From Moritella sp. 5 (GTDB taxonomy: Bacteria; Pseudomonadota; Gammaproteobacteria; Enterobacterales; Moritellaceae): a stretch of DNA of 64,000 nt. This document shows, one piece after another, positions 56,134-64,000 of this stretch. The position numbers and the translations under genes are program-made. Position 1 is the first letter of the stretch, and each line of letters opens with the position of its first letter. A model generated the notes under the pieces. That model did no database searches. It saw only the letters and a program-made list of their open reading frames with translations, and was not told the origin of the DNA. The stretch spans positions 2,666,001 through 2,730,000 of the forward strand of contig NZ_CP056122.1 of the NCBI RefSeq assembly GCF_018219455.1. Direction: 5' to 3'.

Positions 56134-57330
56134 TTACTTCTTTTTCAACGATAAAGTGCCTTTAACACGAGGTGTAGCGGACGTAGCCTTTACATTAGCC
56201 AGTTTCGCTTTTTCACGTTCCGCAATAATGCTGAAACGAGTAACAGGTTTTTTTCGTTCTTTTCTCTTTTCAGCAGAGTCAAAACGCGCTCTTGATGCAA
56301 TTTGTTCATCAGAATAAGACACTGGTTTATCTTGCAGGGCTATCTCTGAAGACATATCAGCATCAGACGATGCTGCATTTTGCGTCCAGAAATTAGATGT
56401 CGGCTCATCGTTCTTATCTAGATCAGCGGTTGTTTCATCTTTATTCCAAACATTTGAACTTGCTTCTTCATTCAAAACTTGACCAGGTGTTGCGGCGTAG
56501 TCACCGTAGCCGAAACGCTTCTGACGTGCAGCACTGTTAACACCACGTTTTGAATGTACACCTTTGGTTTTTGGCTTTTCTTGACCATAGTCAGACGCTT
56601 CTTCTGTACTGCTTGAACCTTCAACCATGCTATTGATTTCAGCCATTTCTTTATCAGTCAGTAAACGCCATTGGCCTGTTGCTAAACCTTTCATATCAAT
56701 ATTCATAATACGTGTACGCGTTAATGATTTCACTTGGAAACCAAAATGCTCACACATGCGTCGAATCTGCTGATTTAGACCCTGCGTTAAAATGATTTTG
56801 AATTCAAAACGACCTTCTCGCGTCACTTTACAGGGTTTAGTGATCGTGTCTAAAATTGGCACACCGCGCGCCATATCCTTTAAAAATCGGTCAGTAACGG
56901 TACTATCAACTTTAACTATGTATTCTTTTTCGTGCGCGTTACCAGCACGTAGAATTTTATTAACAATATCACCATCATTGGTTAGAAAGATAAGACCTTC
57001 TGATGGTTTATCAAGACGACCGATTGGGAATATTCGCGTACTGTAATCAATCAAATCAATCACATTACCTTGAATGTGACGTTCTGTCGTACAGGTAATA
57101 CCTTCCGGCTTGTTTAGGGCAATATAGATACGTTTTTGTTTTTCTTTAACGGGTTTTCCATTTACAGAAACCATATCGCCATCTGACACTTTCGTTCCCA
57201 TTTCTGGAATTTTACCATTAATGGTTACGCGACCTTGTTCAATTAAGCGGTCTGCCTCTCGGCGAGAGCAATAACCCGTGTCACTGATATATTTATTAAG
57301 TCGTGTTAGTTTGATGTCTTGTTGCGTCAT
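56134..57330 (-). CDS. rluF: 23S rRNA pseudouridine synthase, RluF type
   Basis: Makes pseudouridine in the 23S rRNA (2604 in E. coli). The S4 RNA-binding domain is at the N-terminus (RLNKYISDTGYCSRREADRL), then the RsuA/RluB-like catalytic domain with the active Asp in IGRLDKPSEG and RRMCEHFG. The core ends near residue 235. The remaining 160 residues are a long, Ser/Lys-rich, low-complexity basic tail not present in the 290-residue E. coli enzyme. First gene of a pair with the CxxC protein. Confidence 0.88.
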   Translation of the reverse strand: MTQQDIKLTRLNKYISDTGYCSRREADRLIEQGRVTINGKIPEMGTKVSDGDMVSVNGKPVKEKQKRIYIALNKPEGITCTTERHIQGNVIDLIDYSTRIFPIGRLDKPSEGLIFLTNDGDIVNKILRAGNAHEKEYIVKVDSTVTDRFLKDMARGVPILDTITKPCKVTREGRFEFKIILTQGLNQQIRRMCEHFGFQVKSLTRTRIMNIDMKGLATGQWRLLTDKEMAEINSMVEGSSSTEEASDYGQEKPKTKGVHSKRGVNSAARQKRFGYGDYAATPGQVLNEEASSNVWNKDETTADLDKNDEPTSNFWTQNAASSDADMSSEIALQDKPVSYSDEQIASRARFDSAEKRKERKKPVTRFSIIAEREKAKLANVKATSATPRVKGTLSLKKK

Positions 57331-57591
57331 GATAATTTATACTAATATTAAGGGAATTAGGAATTGCGAAAGGTTTTGAGAACTTATACTTCAGAAAGAC
57401 CGCAATTATGTGTGTGGAGTATAACAGAAGGCATTATTATCAAGCAATATTAGTGTATATATTTAACCTTTCAAGTAATTAATACTAATTCATCCGCAAA
57501 TATTGGGTTTTTTTCACGCTTCGTGGTACATTGCCCGCATTATTGGGTGATCTATAATAACCCTCATTATTTCAAGACAGAGCAAAGAACT

Positions 57592-58440
57592 ATGGCAGAA
57601 TTAGGTAAGTTAAATACCCTAGAAATTATCAAAGAAACTGGATCGGGTTTCTACCTGGACGGCGGTGTATTAGGTGAAATACTGTTACCTTTTACAAACT
57701 CACCATTAGATATCGATATCGGTGATGAGCTTGAGGTATTTATCTACCTTGATTCAGAAGACCGTATCATTGCAACAACACAAAAAGTACTTGGTGCTGT
57801 CGGCGAATTCGTCATGCTAAAAGTAAAGCAAGTAAACAATGTTGGTGCATTCCTTGATTGGGGCTTAGACAAAGATCTTTTAGTTCCATACAGTGAACAG
57901 CGCATCCCATTACAAGTGGGTCGTGAATACCTTGTCGCTATTTACTTAGATCGAATTCACGGACGTATTACAGCAACAACAAAACTAGATCGTCACGTTG
58001 ACAACACGCCTGCGCGTTACAAAATACACGAAGAAGTCGAGATCACCCCTGTTGATCCAACTGATCTTGGGTATAAAGTAATTGTAAATAATAGCCATTG
58101 GGGCGTTGTTTACAAAAATGAAATGTTTAAGAAATTAAACCGTGGTGAAAAACAAAAAGCATACATTCAAAAAGTACGTGAAGACGGTAAAATTGATATT
58201 TTACTTAATGAACCTGGTCATGGAAAAGTATCTGATTTTAGCCAAGTACTATTATCAGAACTGAATAAAAATGGTGGTTTCATGGCGGTTACAGATAAAA
58301 CAGACCCTGAAACAATCTCTCGCTTATTTGGTGTGAGTAAAAAGACATTCAAAAGCGCTGTAGGCCAACTATTCAAGAAAGGTATCATTGATATCGTTAA
58401 GACAGGTAACGTTGGCTTACAAGTTAAAGACAGTGAATAA
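57592..58440 (+). CDS. S1-domain RNA-binding protein, CvfB/YitL family
   Basis: 282 residues in the CvfB layout: several tandem S1-like modules (FYLDGGVLGEILLPF at about 20-35, then VGAFLDWGLDKDLLVP near 90) and a C-terminal winged helix (ISRLFGVSKKTFKSAVGQL). I start at ATG 57592 (MAELGK), where the family begins; the frame stays open upstream to 57523, but that part has no family match. It binds nucleic acid; its regulatory target is not known. A strong terminator follows. Confidence 0.85.
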   Translation: MAELGKLNTLEIIKETGSGFYLDGGVLGEILLPFTNSPLDIDIGDELEVFIYLDSEDRIIATTQKVLGAVGEFVMLKVKQVNNVGAFLDWGLDKDLLVPYSEQRIPLQVGREYLVAIYLDRIHGRITATTKLDRHVDNTPARYKIHEEVEITPVDPTDLGYKVIVNNSHWGVVYKNEMFKKLNRGEKQKAYIQKVREDGKIDILLNEPGHGKVSDFSQVLLSELNKNGGFMAVTDKTDPETISRLFGVSKKTFKSAVGQLFKKGIIDIVKTGNVGLQVKDSE

Positions 58441-58503
58441 TGTATACTATCAGGCGTTGATTACGAACAATAAGATATAAAGAGTAATCAAACTAATAGT
58501 AAT

Positions 58504-58533
58504 AAAAATGGAAGCCAATTGGCTTCCATTTTT
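58504..58533. terminator. Bidirectional terminator after the CvfB-like gene
   Basis: A perfect 13-bp stem (13 bases each side of AATT, core GGAAGCC/GGCTTCC) with A/T runs on both sides. It serves the CvfB-like gene and the convergent small gene at 58553. Confidence 0.95.
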
Positions 58534-58552
58534 TATGCTTAGTCATCTTAGA

Positions 58553-58918
58553 TTAATGAACAATTTGCGAGATAGCAACATTAGCTTGTTTATCCATCTC
58601 AGCAGAGCCCAACATCATAATTAACTCATCGTCAGAATAAGCAGATAAATCGTTAGCTTGTTCAATAATATCTTCCATGACCGCGTTGACGTCACCATTC
58701 TGTACTCTGTGCCACTGATAAAAACTGATAAGTAATACTTGTAATACATAGTCTTCATCTAATAAAGCTACATCAATACCACTTTCTAATGCCACTGCTT
58801 CCAATGTTTCAATGTCAAAGGAAATACTGCCATCATAATCAAGTTCAAGTCCTAAGGAGTCAAAACTAATCCCATCTGGGATACTAATTTCGACCCTAGT
58901 TAATGCGGAAATATCCAT
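58553..58918 (-). CDS. Hypothetical acidic protein
   Basis: 121 residues starting MDISALTRVE. I use the ATG at 58918 because AGAGGGA lies about 7 bases upstream; the frame is open to 58945. The protein is acidic, helical and lacks signal or membrane segments. I recognise no family. It lies 88 bases after clpA on the same strand. Confidence 0.6.
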   Translation of the reverse strand: MDISALTRVEISIPDGISFDSLGLELDYDGSISFDIETLEAVALESGIDVALLDEDYVLQVLLISFYQWHRVQNGDVNAVMEDIIEQANDLSAYSDDELIMMLGSAEMDKQANVAISQIVH

Positions 58919-59005
58919 TTTGCATTCCCTCTTTAAGTCAAGCATAGATACAAAGTAACACTAATACGAAAAAAAACAACCTTCTAATACTATTCAAAAA
59001 TTAAC

Positions 59006-61288
59006 TTATTCTGTTTCTGTCGCTGTCACTTTCACATCCGTAAACGTAAACGCGAGCTCATCACCCTTCAATTGAATATCAACAGCGCCACCATTTAACA
59101 ATTTACCAAACAAGATCTCATTGGCAAGATTACGTTTAATTTTATCTTGAATAACACGCGCCATTGGTCTAGCGCCCATCGTTTTATCGTAACCTTTATC
59201 AGCTAGCCATTTACGAGCATCGTTTGATACATGCAAGGTAACTTGTTTGTCATCTAACTGTGCTTCTAATTCAACCAAGAATTTATCAACAACCATATGG
59301 ATAACACTCATATCAAGATGATTAAACCAGATAATGTTATCAAGACGATTACGGAACTCAGGTGCAAACAGTTTATTAACTTCGCCAAGCGCATCACTAT
59401 TATTATCTTGTTCTTTAAAACCAATGGATTGACGAACTGTTTCCGTTGCACCAGCGTTAGTTGTCATAACTAAGATAATATTACGGAAATCAGCTTTACG
59501 GCCATTGTTGTCCGTTAATGTACCGTTATCCATCACTTGTAATAACAAGTTAAATACATCTGGATGTGCTTTTTCAATTTCATCCAATAACACAACAGCA
59601 TGTGGTTGTTTAATAACCGCATCCGTTAATAGACCACCTTGATCATAACCAACATAGCCAGGAGGCGCACCAATCAAACGAGATACGGTATGACGCTCCA
59701 TGTATTCCGACATATCAAAACGGATCAGGTCAACACCCATAATTTTAGCTAAACGTTGAGTCACTTCTGTTTTACCAACACCTGTCGGACCAGCAAACAA
59801 GAAAGAGCCAATTGGTTTTGTTTCAGCGCCTAAACCAGAACGCGATAAACGAATCGCATCGGTCAATACTTCAATCGCAGGGTCTTGCCCAAACACAACC
59901 ATTTTCAAGTTACGTTCTAAGTTTCGAAGTACATCACGATCATTAGAAGAAACTGATTTTTCTGGAATACGAGCCATTTTTGCAATAATAGATTCAATTT
60001 CACCAATACCGATCGTTTTCTTACGTTTATTTATCGGTAACAAGCGCTGTTTAGCACCCGCTTCATCCATCACATCAATCGCCTTATCAGGTAATTGACG
60101 TTCATTAATGTACTTCGCAGATAGCTCTGTTGCTGCACGTAGCGCTTTAGTCGTATAGCGTACATCATGATGTTCTTCGTAGCGAGACTTCAAACCTTGC
60201 AGAATTTTAACCGTATCATCAATAGAAGGTTCAACAATATCCACTTTTTGGAAACGGCGCGCTAACGCACTGTCTTTCTCAAAGATTTGACTGTACTCAG
60301 AATATGTCGTCGAACCAATACAACGTAACGTACCATTACTTAATAATGGCTTAATTAAATTTGCGGCATCAAGTTGACCACCTGACGCGGCACCAGCCCC
60401 AACAATCGTGTGAATTTCATCAATAAATAAAATAGCATCATCGTGTTTTTGTAACTGTTTCAATAATGATTTAAAACGTTTTTCAAAATCACCTCGGTAC
60501 TTGGTACCAGCAAGTAGAGCGCCTAAATCGAGTGAGAATACCTGCGTATTTTTCATCACATCAGGGACTTCTTTATTGACGATTCGGTATGCGAGACCTT
60601 CTGCAATCGCCGTTTTGCCCACACCGGCTTCACCAACCAATAATGGGTTATTTTTACGGCGACGACATAATATTTGAATAGTACGATTTAGTTCTTCATT
60701 ACGCCCAATTAATGGATCAATCCGCCCTTCGACAACAGATTTATTGAGATTAGTAGAAAAGTTTTCAAGTTGAGTCGATTGGTCTTCACTATCATTAATG
60801 ACTTGTTCCGAAGCGTCATGACTATCTTCAGCACCCGGTTCTTCATCATTTTTACGAATCCCGTGCGAAATGAAATTAATCACATCTAATCGGCTCATAC
60901 CTGCTTTTTTCAATATATAAGCAGCTTGTGATTCTTGCTCACTGAAGATAGCAACAAGAACATTCGAACCTGTCACTTCGTTATTTCCTGAAGATTGCAC
61001 ATGGAACACAGCACGCTGTAACACACGTTGAAAACCGAGCGTAGGCTGTGTTTCTTTCTCTTCATCCGATTCTGGTAAAATAGGTGTCGTTTGTTCTAAA
61101 AAAAGCAATAGTTCATCGCGAATTGCATCGATATCACCAGAACAGCCTTTAATCGCTTCGCAAGCAGATTTATTGCTCAGTAATGAAACCAATAAATGTT
61201 CGACCGTCATAAATTCATGACGATTTTCACGTGCAGTTTTAAACGCTTCATTTAGCGTTACTTCAAGATCTTTGCTTAACATAGGCAT
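59006..61288 (-). CDS. clpA: ClpA, ATPase subunit of ClpAP protease
   Basis: AAA+ unfoldase that feeds substrates to ClpP. 760 residues (E. coli 758). The N-domain has VEHLLVSLL; the first Walker A is GEAGVGKT with FIDEIHT as Walker B; the second Walker A is GPTGVGKT; the ClpP-docking loop reads QSIGF. It follows clpS in the same direction with 42 bases between, as in other gammaproteobacteria. Confidence 0.97.
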   Translation of the reverse strand: MPMLSKDLEVTLNEAFKTARENRHEFMTVEHLLVSLLSNKSACEAIKGCSGDIDAIRDELLLFLEQTTPILPESDEEKETQPTLGFQRVLQRAVFHVQSSGNNEVTGSNVLVAIFSEQESQAAYILKKAGMSRLDVINFISHGIRKNDEEPGAEDSHDASEQVINDSEDQSTQLENFSTNLNKSVVEGRIDPLIGRNEELNRTIQILCRRRKNNPLLVGEAGVGKTAIAEGLAYRIVNKEVPDVMKNTQVFSLDLGALLAGTKYRGDFEKRFKSLLKQLQKHDDAILFIDEIHTIVGAGAASGGQLDAANLIKPLLSNGTLRCIGSTTYSEYSQIFEKDSALARRFQKVDIVEPSIDDTVKILQGLKSRYEEHHDVRYTTKALRAATELSAKYINERQLPDKAIDVMDEAGAKQRLLPINKRKKTIGIGEIESIIAKMARIPEKSVSSNDRDVLRNLERNLKMVVFGQDPAIEVLTDAIRLSRSGLGAETKPIGSFLFAGPTGVGKTEVTQRLAKIMGVDLIRFDMSEYMERHTVSRLIGAPPGYVGYDQGGLLTDAVIKQPHAVVLLDEIEKAHPDVFNLLLQVMDNGTLTDNNGRKADFRNIILVMTTNAGATETVRQSIGFKEQDNNSDALGEVNKLFAPEFRNRLDNIIWFNHLDMSVIHMVVDKFLVELEAQLDDKQVTLHVSNDARKWLADKGYDKTMGARPMARVIQDKIKRNLANEILFGKLLNGGAVDIQLKGDELAFTFTDVKVTATETE

Positions 61289-61330
61289 CTCCCTATAACT
61301 ACGTGTTGCGTAATATTGTCAGCATTACGT

Positions 61331-61645
61331 TTATGCTTGTTCCATGGTACATAATAAGGACTGTTCGTTGTCTTTTGCATATTGCATTACCTGTGATACT
61401 TTTGTCTCGGCTATATCAGCCGTAAATACGCCACAAACACCTCTGCCCCGATAATGAACAGTTAACATGATTTGGTTAGCCTTATCTATATCCATAGAAA
61501 AAAACCTTTGTAGTACATCTACAACGAAATCCATTGGAGTATAGTCATCATTATTCAAAAACACTTTGTAAAACGAAGGCGGTTTTAGTTCTTGCTCACT
61601 TTCTATACTTGTTTTGAAATCAATCAGTTCATCTAACTTACTCAT
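61331..61645 (-). CDS. clpS: ClpS, N-end rule adaptor of ClpAP
   Basis: 104 residues, family length. The adaptor fold has [15 protein letters not shown] (the DD/T-P-M substrate pocket) and ends with [18 protein letters not shown]. It binds N-degron proteins for ClpA. Upstream of clpA and divergent from cspD, the order known from E. coli. Confidence 0.97.
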   Translation of the reverse strand: MSKLDELIDFKTSIESEQELKPPSFYKVFLNNDDYTPMDFVVDVLQRFFSMDIDKANQIMLTVHYRGRGVCGVFTADIAETKVSQVMQYAKDNEQSLLCTMEQA

Positions 61646-61908
61646 AATTCTATCTTAGTACCTATCACAGATTTGGGCTAATAAGTTTCAACCTTTCGTC
61701 TAAGTTTACCTCATTTTAATCATTTTTAGGAATATTAACTTGACTATAGTGACGAATAAACTAAATTTATTAACAAGATGCGTTAAAATGATCAACATTT
61801 GAGTTACCTTGACATGTATTATTATAACCATCTTATAACCCGTGAGTTAAATGGGTGATGTAAGTTCAGTAATCAAACAATTTGCAATTACAGAAAGGAT
61901 GCAGAGGT

Positions 61909-62130
61909 ATGGCAACCGGTACGGTTAAATGGTTCAATAACGCGAAAGGATTCGGCTTCATTTGCCCTGAATCTGGTGGTGATGATGTGTTCGCTCATTT
62001 TTCAATTATACAAATGGATGGATATCGTACATTAAAAGCAGGACAAGTCGTTGACTATGAAATAGATGAAGGCCCAAAAGGATCTCATGCTGTTTCTATT
62101 TCAGCCCATGAAACAAGCGAAATAAAATAG
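61909..62130 (+). CDS. cspD: CspD, cold-shock-domain protein
   Basis: 73 residues starting MATGTVKWFNNAKGFGFICPE, with the RNP motifs KGFGFI and DVFAHFS. The stretch IQMDGYRTLKAGQ and its place opposite clpS identify CspD, a single-strand DNA/RNA-binding inhibitor of replication made in stationary phase in E. coli. The frame is open upstream to 61882, but the family begins at the ATG at 61909, with AAGGA 9 bases before it. Confidence 0.93.
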   Translation: MATGTVKWFNNAKGFGFICPESGGDDVFAHFSIIQMDGYRTLKAGQVVDYEIDEGPKGSHAVSISAHETSEIK

Positions 62131-62150
62131 CTTGTCGGCCTATTTTGATA

Positions 62151-62177
62151 AAAAGCAGCTTGGCTGCTTTTATTTTT
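62151..62177 (+). terminator. Rho-independent terminator of cspD
   Basis: AAAAGCAGC pairs with GCTGCTTTT around TTG and is followed by ATTTTT, 20 bases after the cspD stop. Confidence 0.93.
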
Positions 62178-62198
62178 CATAGCTATTATTTAAAGATC

Positions 62199-64000
62199 TT
62201 AACGGCTAAATTTATAATATAAATCAACCGCCTTATCTACACCCGATACTAATTCTATATAGAGCTTCGGAATAATTTCATATCGTACGATGACCTCACT
62301 TAAATCCGAGAATAAACCAATGCCATAACGAATTTGTATACCAGGTAATACATAGCCACTCACTTCGACCCTAGTATCATTACCTTGCCCACTAGTATCG
62401 ATGGAGAAATCTGTAACTCCCAGTGTATCACCCAAGAAATTGATCACGTCTTTACCTTGCCCAAGACTCGAACCAACAAGCATTGTCTTTATCACAACGT
62501 CTTGACTCGTTTCATCTTCCGAGTCTATATCTCGCCCACGTAATAAATAGGAGATCATACGAGTTTGCGGCATTTCAGGCTCTGAAAATATCGTAAACAC
62601 TGGTTTTTTAACAGGTCCGATTAATCGGACACCGACAATAACGTTGTCTTCTGTCACCTCTGAATTACGAATAGCTTCTACATTTATATAAGGGTTTTCG
62701 ATGGGGCCAGAAAATACAATTTGTCCTTTTCGAATATAGAGATCTTGACCAAACGAACGGTAACGACCACTTTCAAACTGAAGCATCCCATCAGAAAATA
62801 AATTACCATCGCCATCAAGAATAACATTTACATCGCCAGTAATATTAGATTTAAGACCAAATGAATCTATTTTCACATTGTCTAATAATTTAATATTCAC
62901 TTCAACATCGAGTGGGTAGTTCTGTTTTTCATTGACGTCATCAGCGTCAACAATAACCACATCATTAGAAACCGGGATCGCGGTTTGCGGTAATTTCTCT
63001 ACTTTAATTCGCGCATACGGTATTACAATATCACCGCTAATTTTAGTCCCTAGAGTGTTGCCTTTAATGCTTATGTTAGGGCTAAAATGTAGATGTACCC
63101 CCTTACTATCGTCAAACTCAAAGTTGTCACCCTGTAGAAGCATTTGATAGTTGAATTCATTACCCCAAGTAATATTACCGACGATTTTAGCTAGCCCTTT
63201 ACCAGAATTAGCGCTACCAGTAATACTCGCTTTTTGACCACTAGATTCTATACTAAATTGAAAATTGTCTAGTGTGACAGGTAATTCATCTCCAGCTAAA
63301 TAACCATTGTTGACATTGAACTGCCCGATGAACTCAGGCTTGTCTAAAGTCCCATCTACAATACCAGCACCGGATACAACACCATTAAGTACATCTACCT
63401 GATAAATAAGCGGCTCAATAAAGGCAAGATCGATATCGATGATATTGATATCGCCACTCAATTCACGCTTACCAAAGATATCATCCACACGAATATCAGA
63501 TGTCATTCCACCCAATTCATGTGATTTGATATTAACCTTCGCAGTTAGACTCGATTCGTCCAATCTTACATCCGCTACTAACTTATCAAAATTAGCAATA
63601 CTACTTTCTTCATCATTATAGATGAGTAACGATGAATCAATGATCTCCATCTTAGACGTCATTTGCAATGACTCGTCCTTACGCCAAGCTACTTTACTCA
63701 TAATGTTAAGTAAACCTTCAATTTTGATATTTTTTTCCCTTGCTAGACCTAATTTATTTATATCGAAATCTTGCAGTTTAAATTCAAAATTGCCTGCGCC
63801 TTCAATTTTCCCGTCAAAGCCGAGACACAGCGAGGCCACCTTTTCATTCCAGCAGTGCTGCGCAATCGAAAGATAATAATCTTTTTTAGAGAAAGTGAAA
63901 TTAACATTCGGGTCAATGACCCAATTACCATATTCTGAATTAACTCGCCCTTTAGTCACCTTTCCCTGTAAGGTATCACCTTTCCAAAAACCGCTTACCT
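62199..64000 (-). CDS. tamB: TamB, C-terminal part (truncated by window edge)
   Basis: The last 600 residues of TamB, the inner-membrane-anchored periplasmic partner of TamA for outer membrane protein or lipid transport. The long beta-helix pattern (GxLNxxS, SGDINI, NITGDVN) and the DUF490 C-terminal domain (GRYRSFGQDLYIRKGQIVFSGP, then RMISYLLRGRD and a YYKFSR end) are clear. The frame is open to base 64000, so the start is outside the window. cspD converges with it. Confidence 0.9.
   Translation of the reverse strand, partial: VSGFWKGDTLQGKVTKGRVNSEYGNWVIDPNVNFTFSKKDYYLSIAQHCWNEKVASLCLGFDGKIEGAGNFEFKLQDFDINKLGLAREKNIKIEGLLNIMSKVAWRKDESLQMTSKMEIIDSSLLIYNDEESSIANFDKLVADVRLDESSLTAKVNIKSHELGGMTSDIRVDDIFGKRELSGDINIIDIDLAFIEPLIYQVDVLNGVVSGAGIVDGTLDKPEFIGQFNVNNGYLAGDELPVTLDNFQFSIESSGQKASITGSANSGKGLAKIVGNITWGNEFNYQMLLQGDNFEFDDSKGVHLHFSPNISIKGNTLGTKISGDIVIPYARIKVEKLPQTAIPVSNDVVIVDADDVNEKQNYPLDVEVNIKLLDNVKIDSFGLKSNITGDVNVILDGDGNLFSDGMLQFESGRYRSFGQDLYIRKGQIVFSGPIENPYINVEAIRNSEVTEDNVIVGVRLIGPVKKPVFTIFSEPEMPQTRMISYLLRGRDIDSEDETSQDVVIKTMLVGSSLGQGKDVINFLGDTLGVTDFSIDTSGQGNDTRVEVSGYVLPGIQIRYGIGLFSDLSEVIVRYEIIPKLYIELVSGVDKAVDLYYKFSR

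Overview
The window reads as chromosomal DNA of a cold-adapted marine gammaproteobacterium, most likely a Moritella close to M. marina. The main reason is a complete pfaA-pfaB-pfaC-pfaD polyunsaturated fatty acid synthase locus (5.9-24.7 kb) whose PfaC has the two-active-dehydratase layout of the DHA-type synthases. The housekeeping genes (pykF, asnB, lpxM, clpA-clpS/cspD, rluF, tamB) are of the ordinary gammaproteobacterial kind. No rRNA or tRNA gene, CRISPR array or intact transposase was recognised.

Layout. 0-5.7 kb: a short-chain dehydrogenase, then a convergent pair (a PEP-CTERM metallopeptidase and a MalS-like periplasmic alpha-amylase) flanked by two diverged 47-bp direct repeats, then a lipoprotein. 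5.9-25.9 kb: the pfa locus on the minus strand, read pfaA to pfaD, with a hot-dog thioesterase (Orf6 type) upstream. A 0.7-kb control region lies before pfaA and holds two palindromes, one of them resembling the FabR operator. 26-30 kb: a VF530 protein, an RssA-like patatin, pykF and lpxM. 30.7-38 kb: asnB, a DUF898/M48-peptidase operon behind a possible Fur box, then a rearranged stretch where dcuA sits between a displaced fragment of a thiolase gene and the intact thiolase gene. 38-43 kb: accessory genes (DUF1090, an N-terminally broken GNAT gene, a GNAT, a large Ig-like lipoprotein, a DsbA-like protein). 43-49 kb: acyl metabolism (MDR reductase, long FabG-type reductase, AraC regulator, FATP-type acyl-CoA synthetase). 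49-55 kb: cutC, a NIF3/CutA-like protein, a potassium channel, and a hybrid histidine kinase divergent from a small PBP-like protein and a porin-like protein. 55-64 kb: an unknown CxxC protein next to rluF, a CvfB-like S1 protein, clpA-clpS divergent from cspD, and the 3' part of tamB running off the window.

How the genes work together. PfaA (KS-AT-six ACP-KR-DH), PfaB (AT), PfaC (KS-CLF-hot-dog dehydratases) and PfaD (enoyl reductase) form one megasynthase that builds a long-chain polyunsaturated fatty acid from malonyl units. The phosphopantetheinyl transferase (PfaE) needed to activate the ACPs is not in the window. Other lipid genes (thioesterase, patatin, LpxM, thiolase, FabG-type reductase, acyl-CoA synthetase) are unusually frequent nearby, fitting a lineage that remodels membranes for cold or pressure.

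Limits. Calls rest on reading motifs by eye. Start codons were moved inward where a Shine-Dalgarno sequence or the family N-terminus supports it. Organism and family names come from recognition, not database searches.
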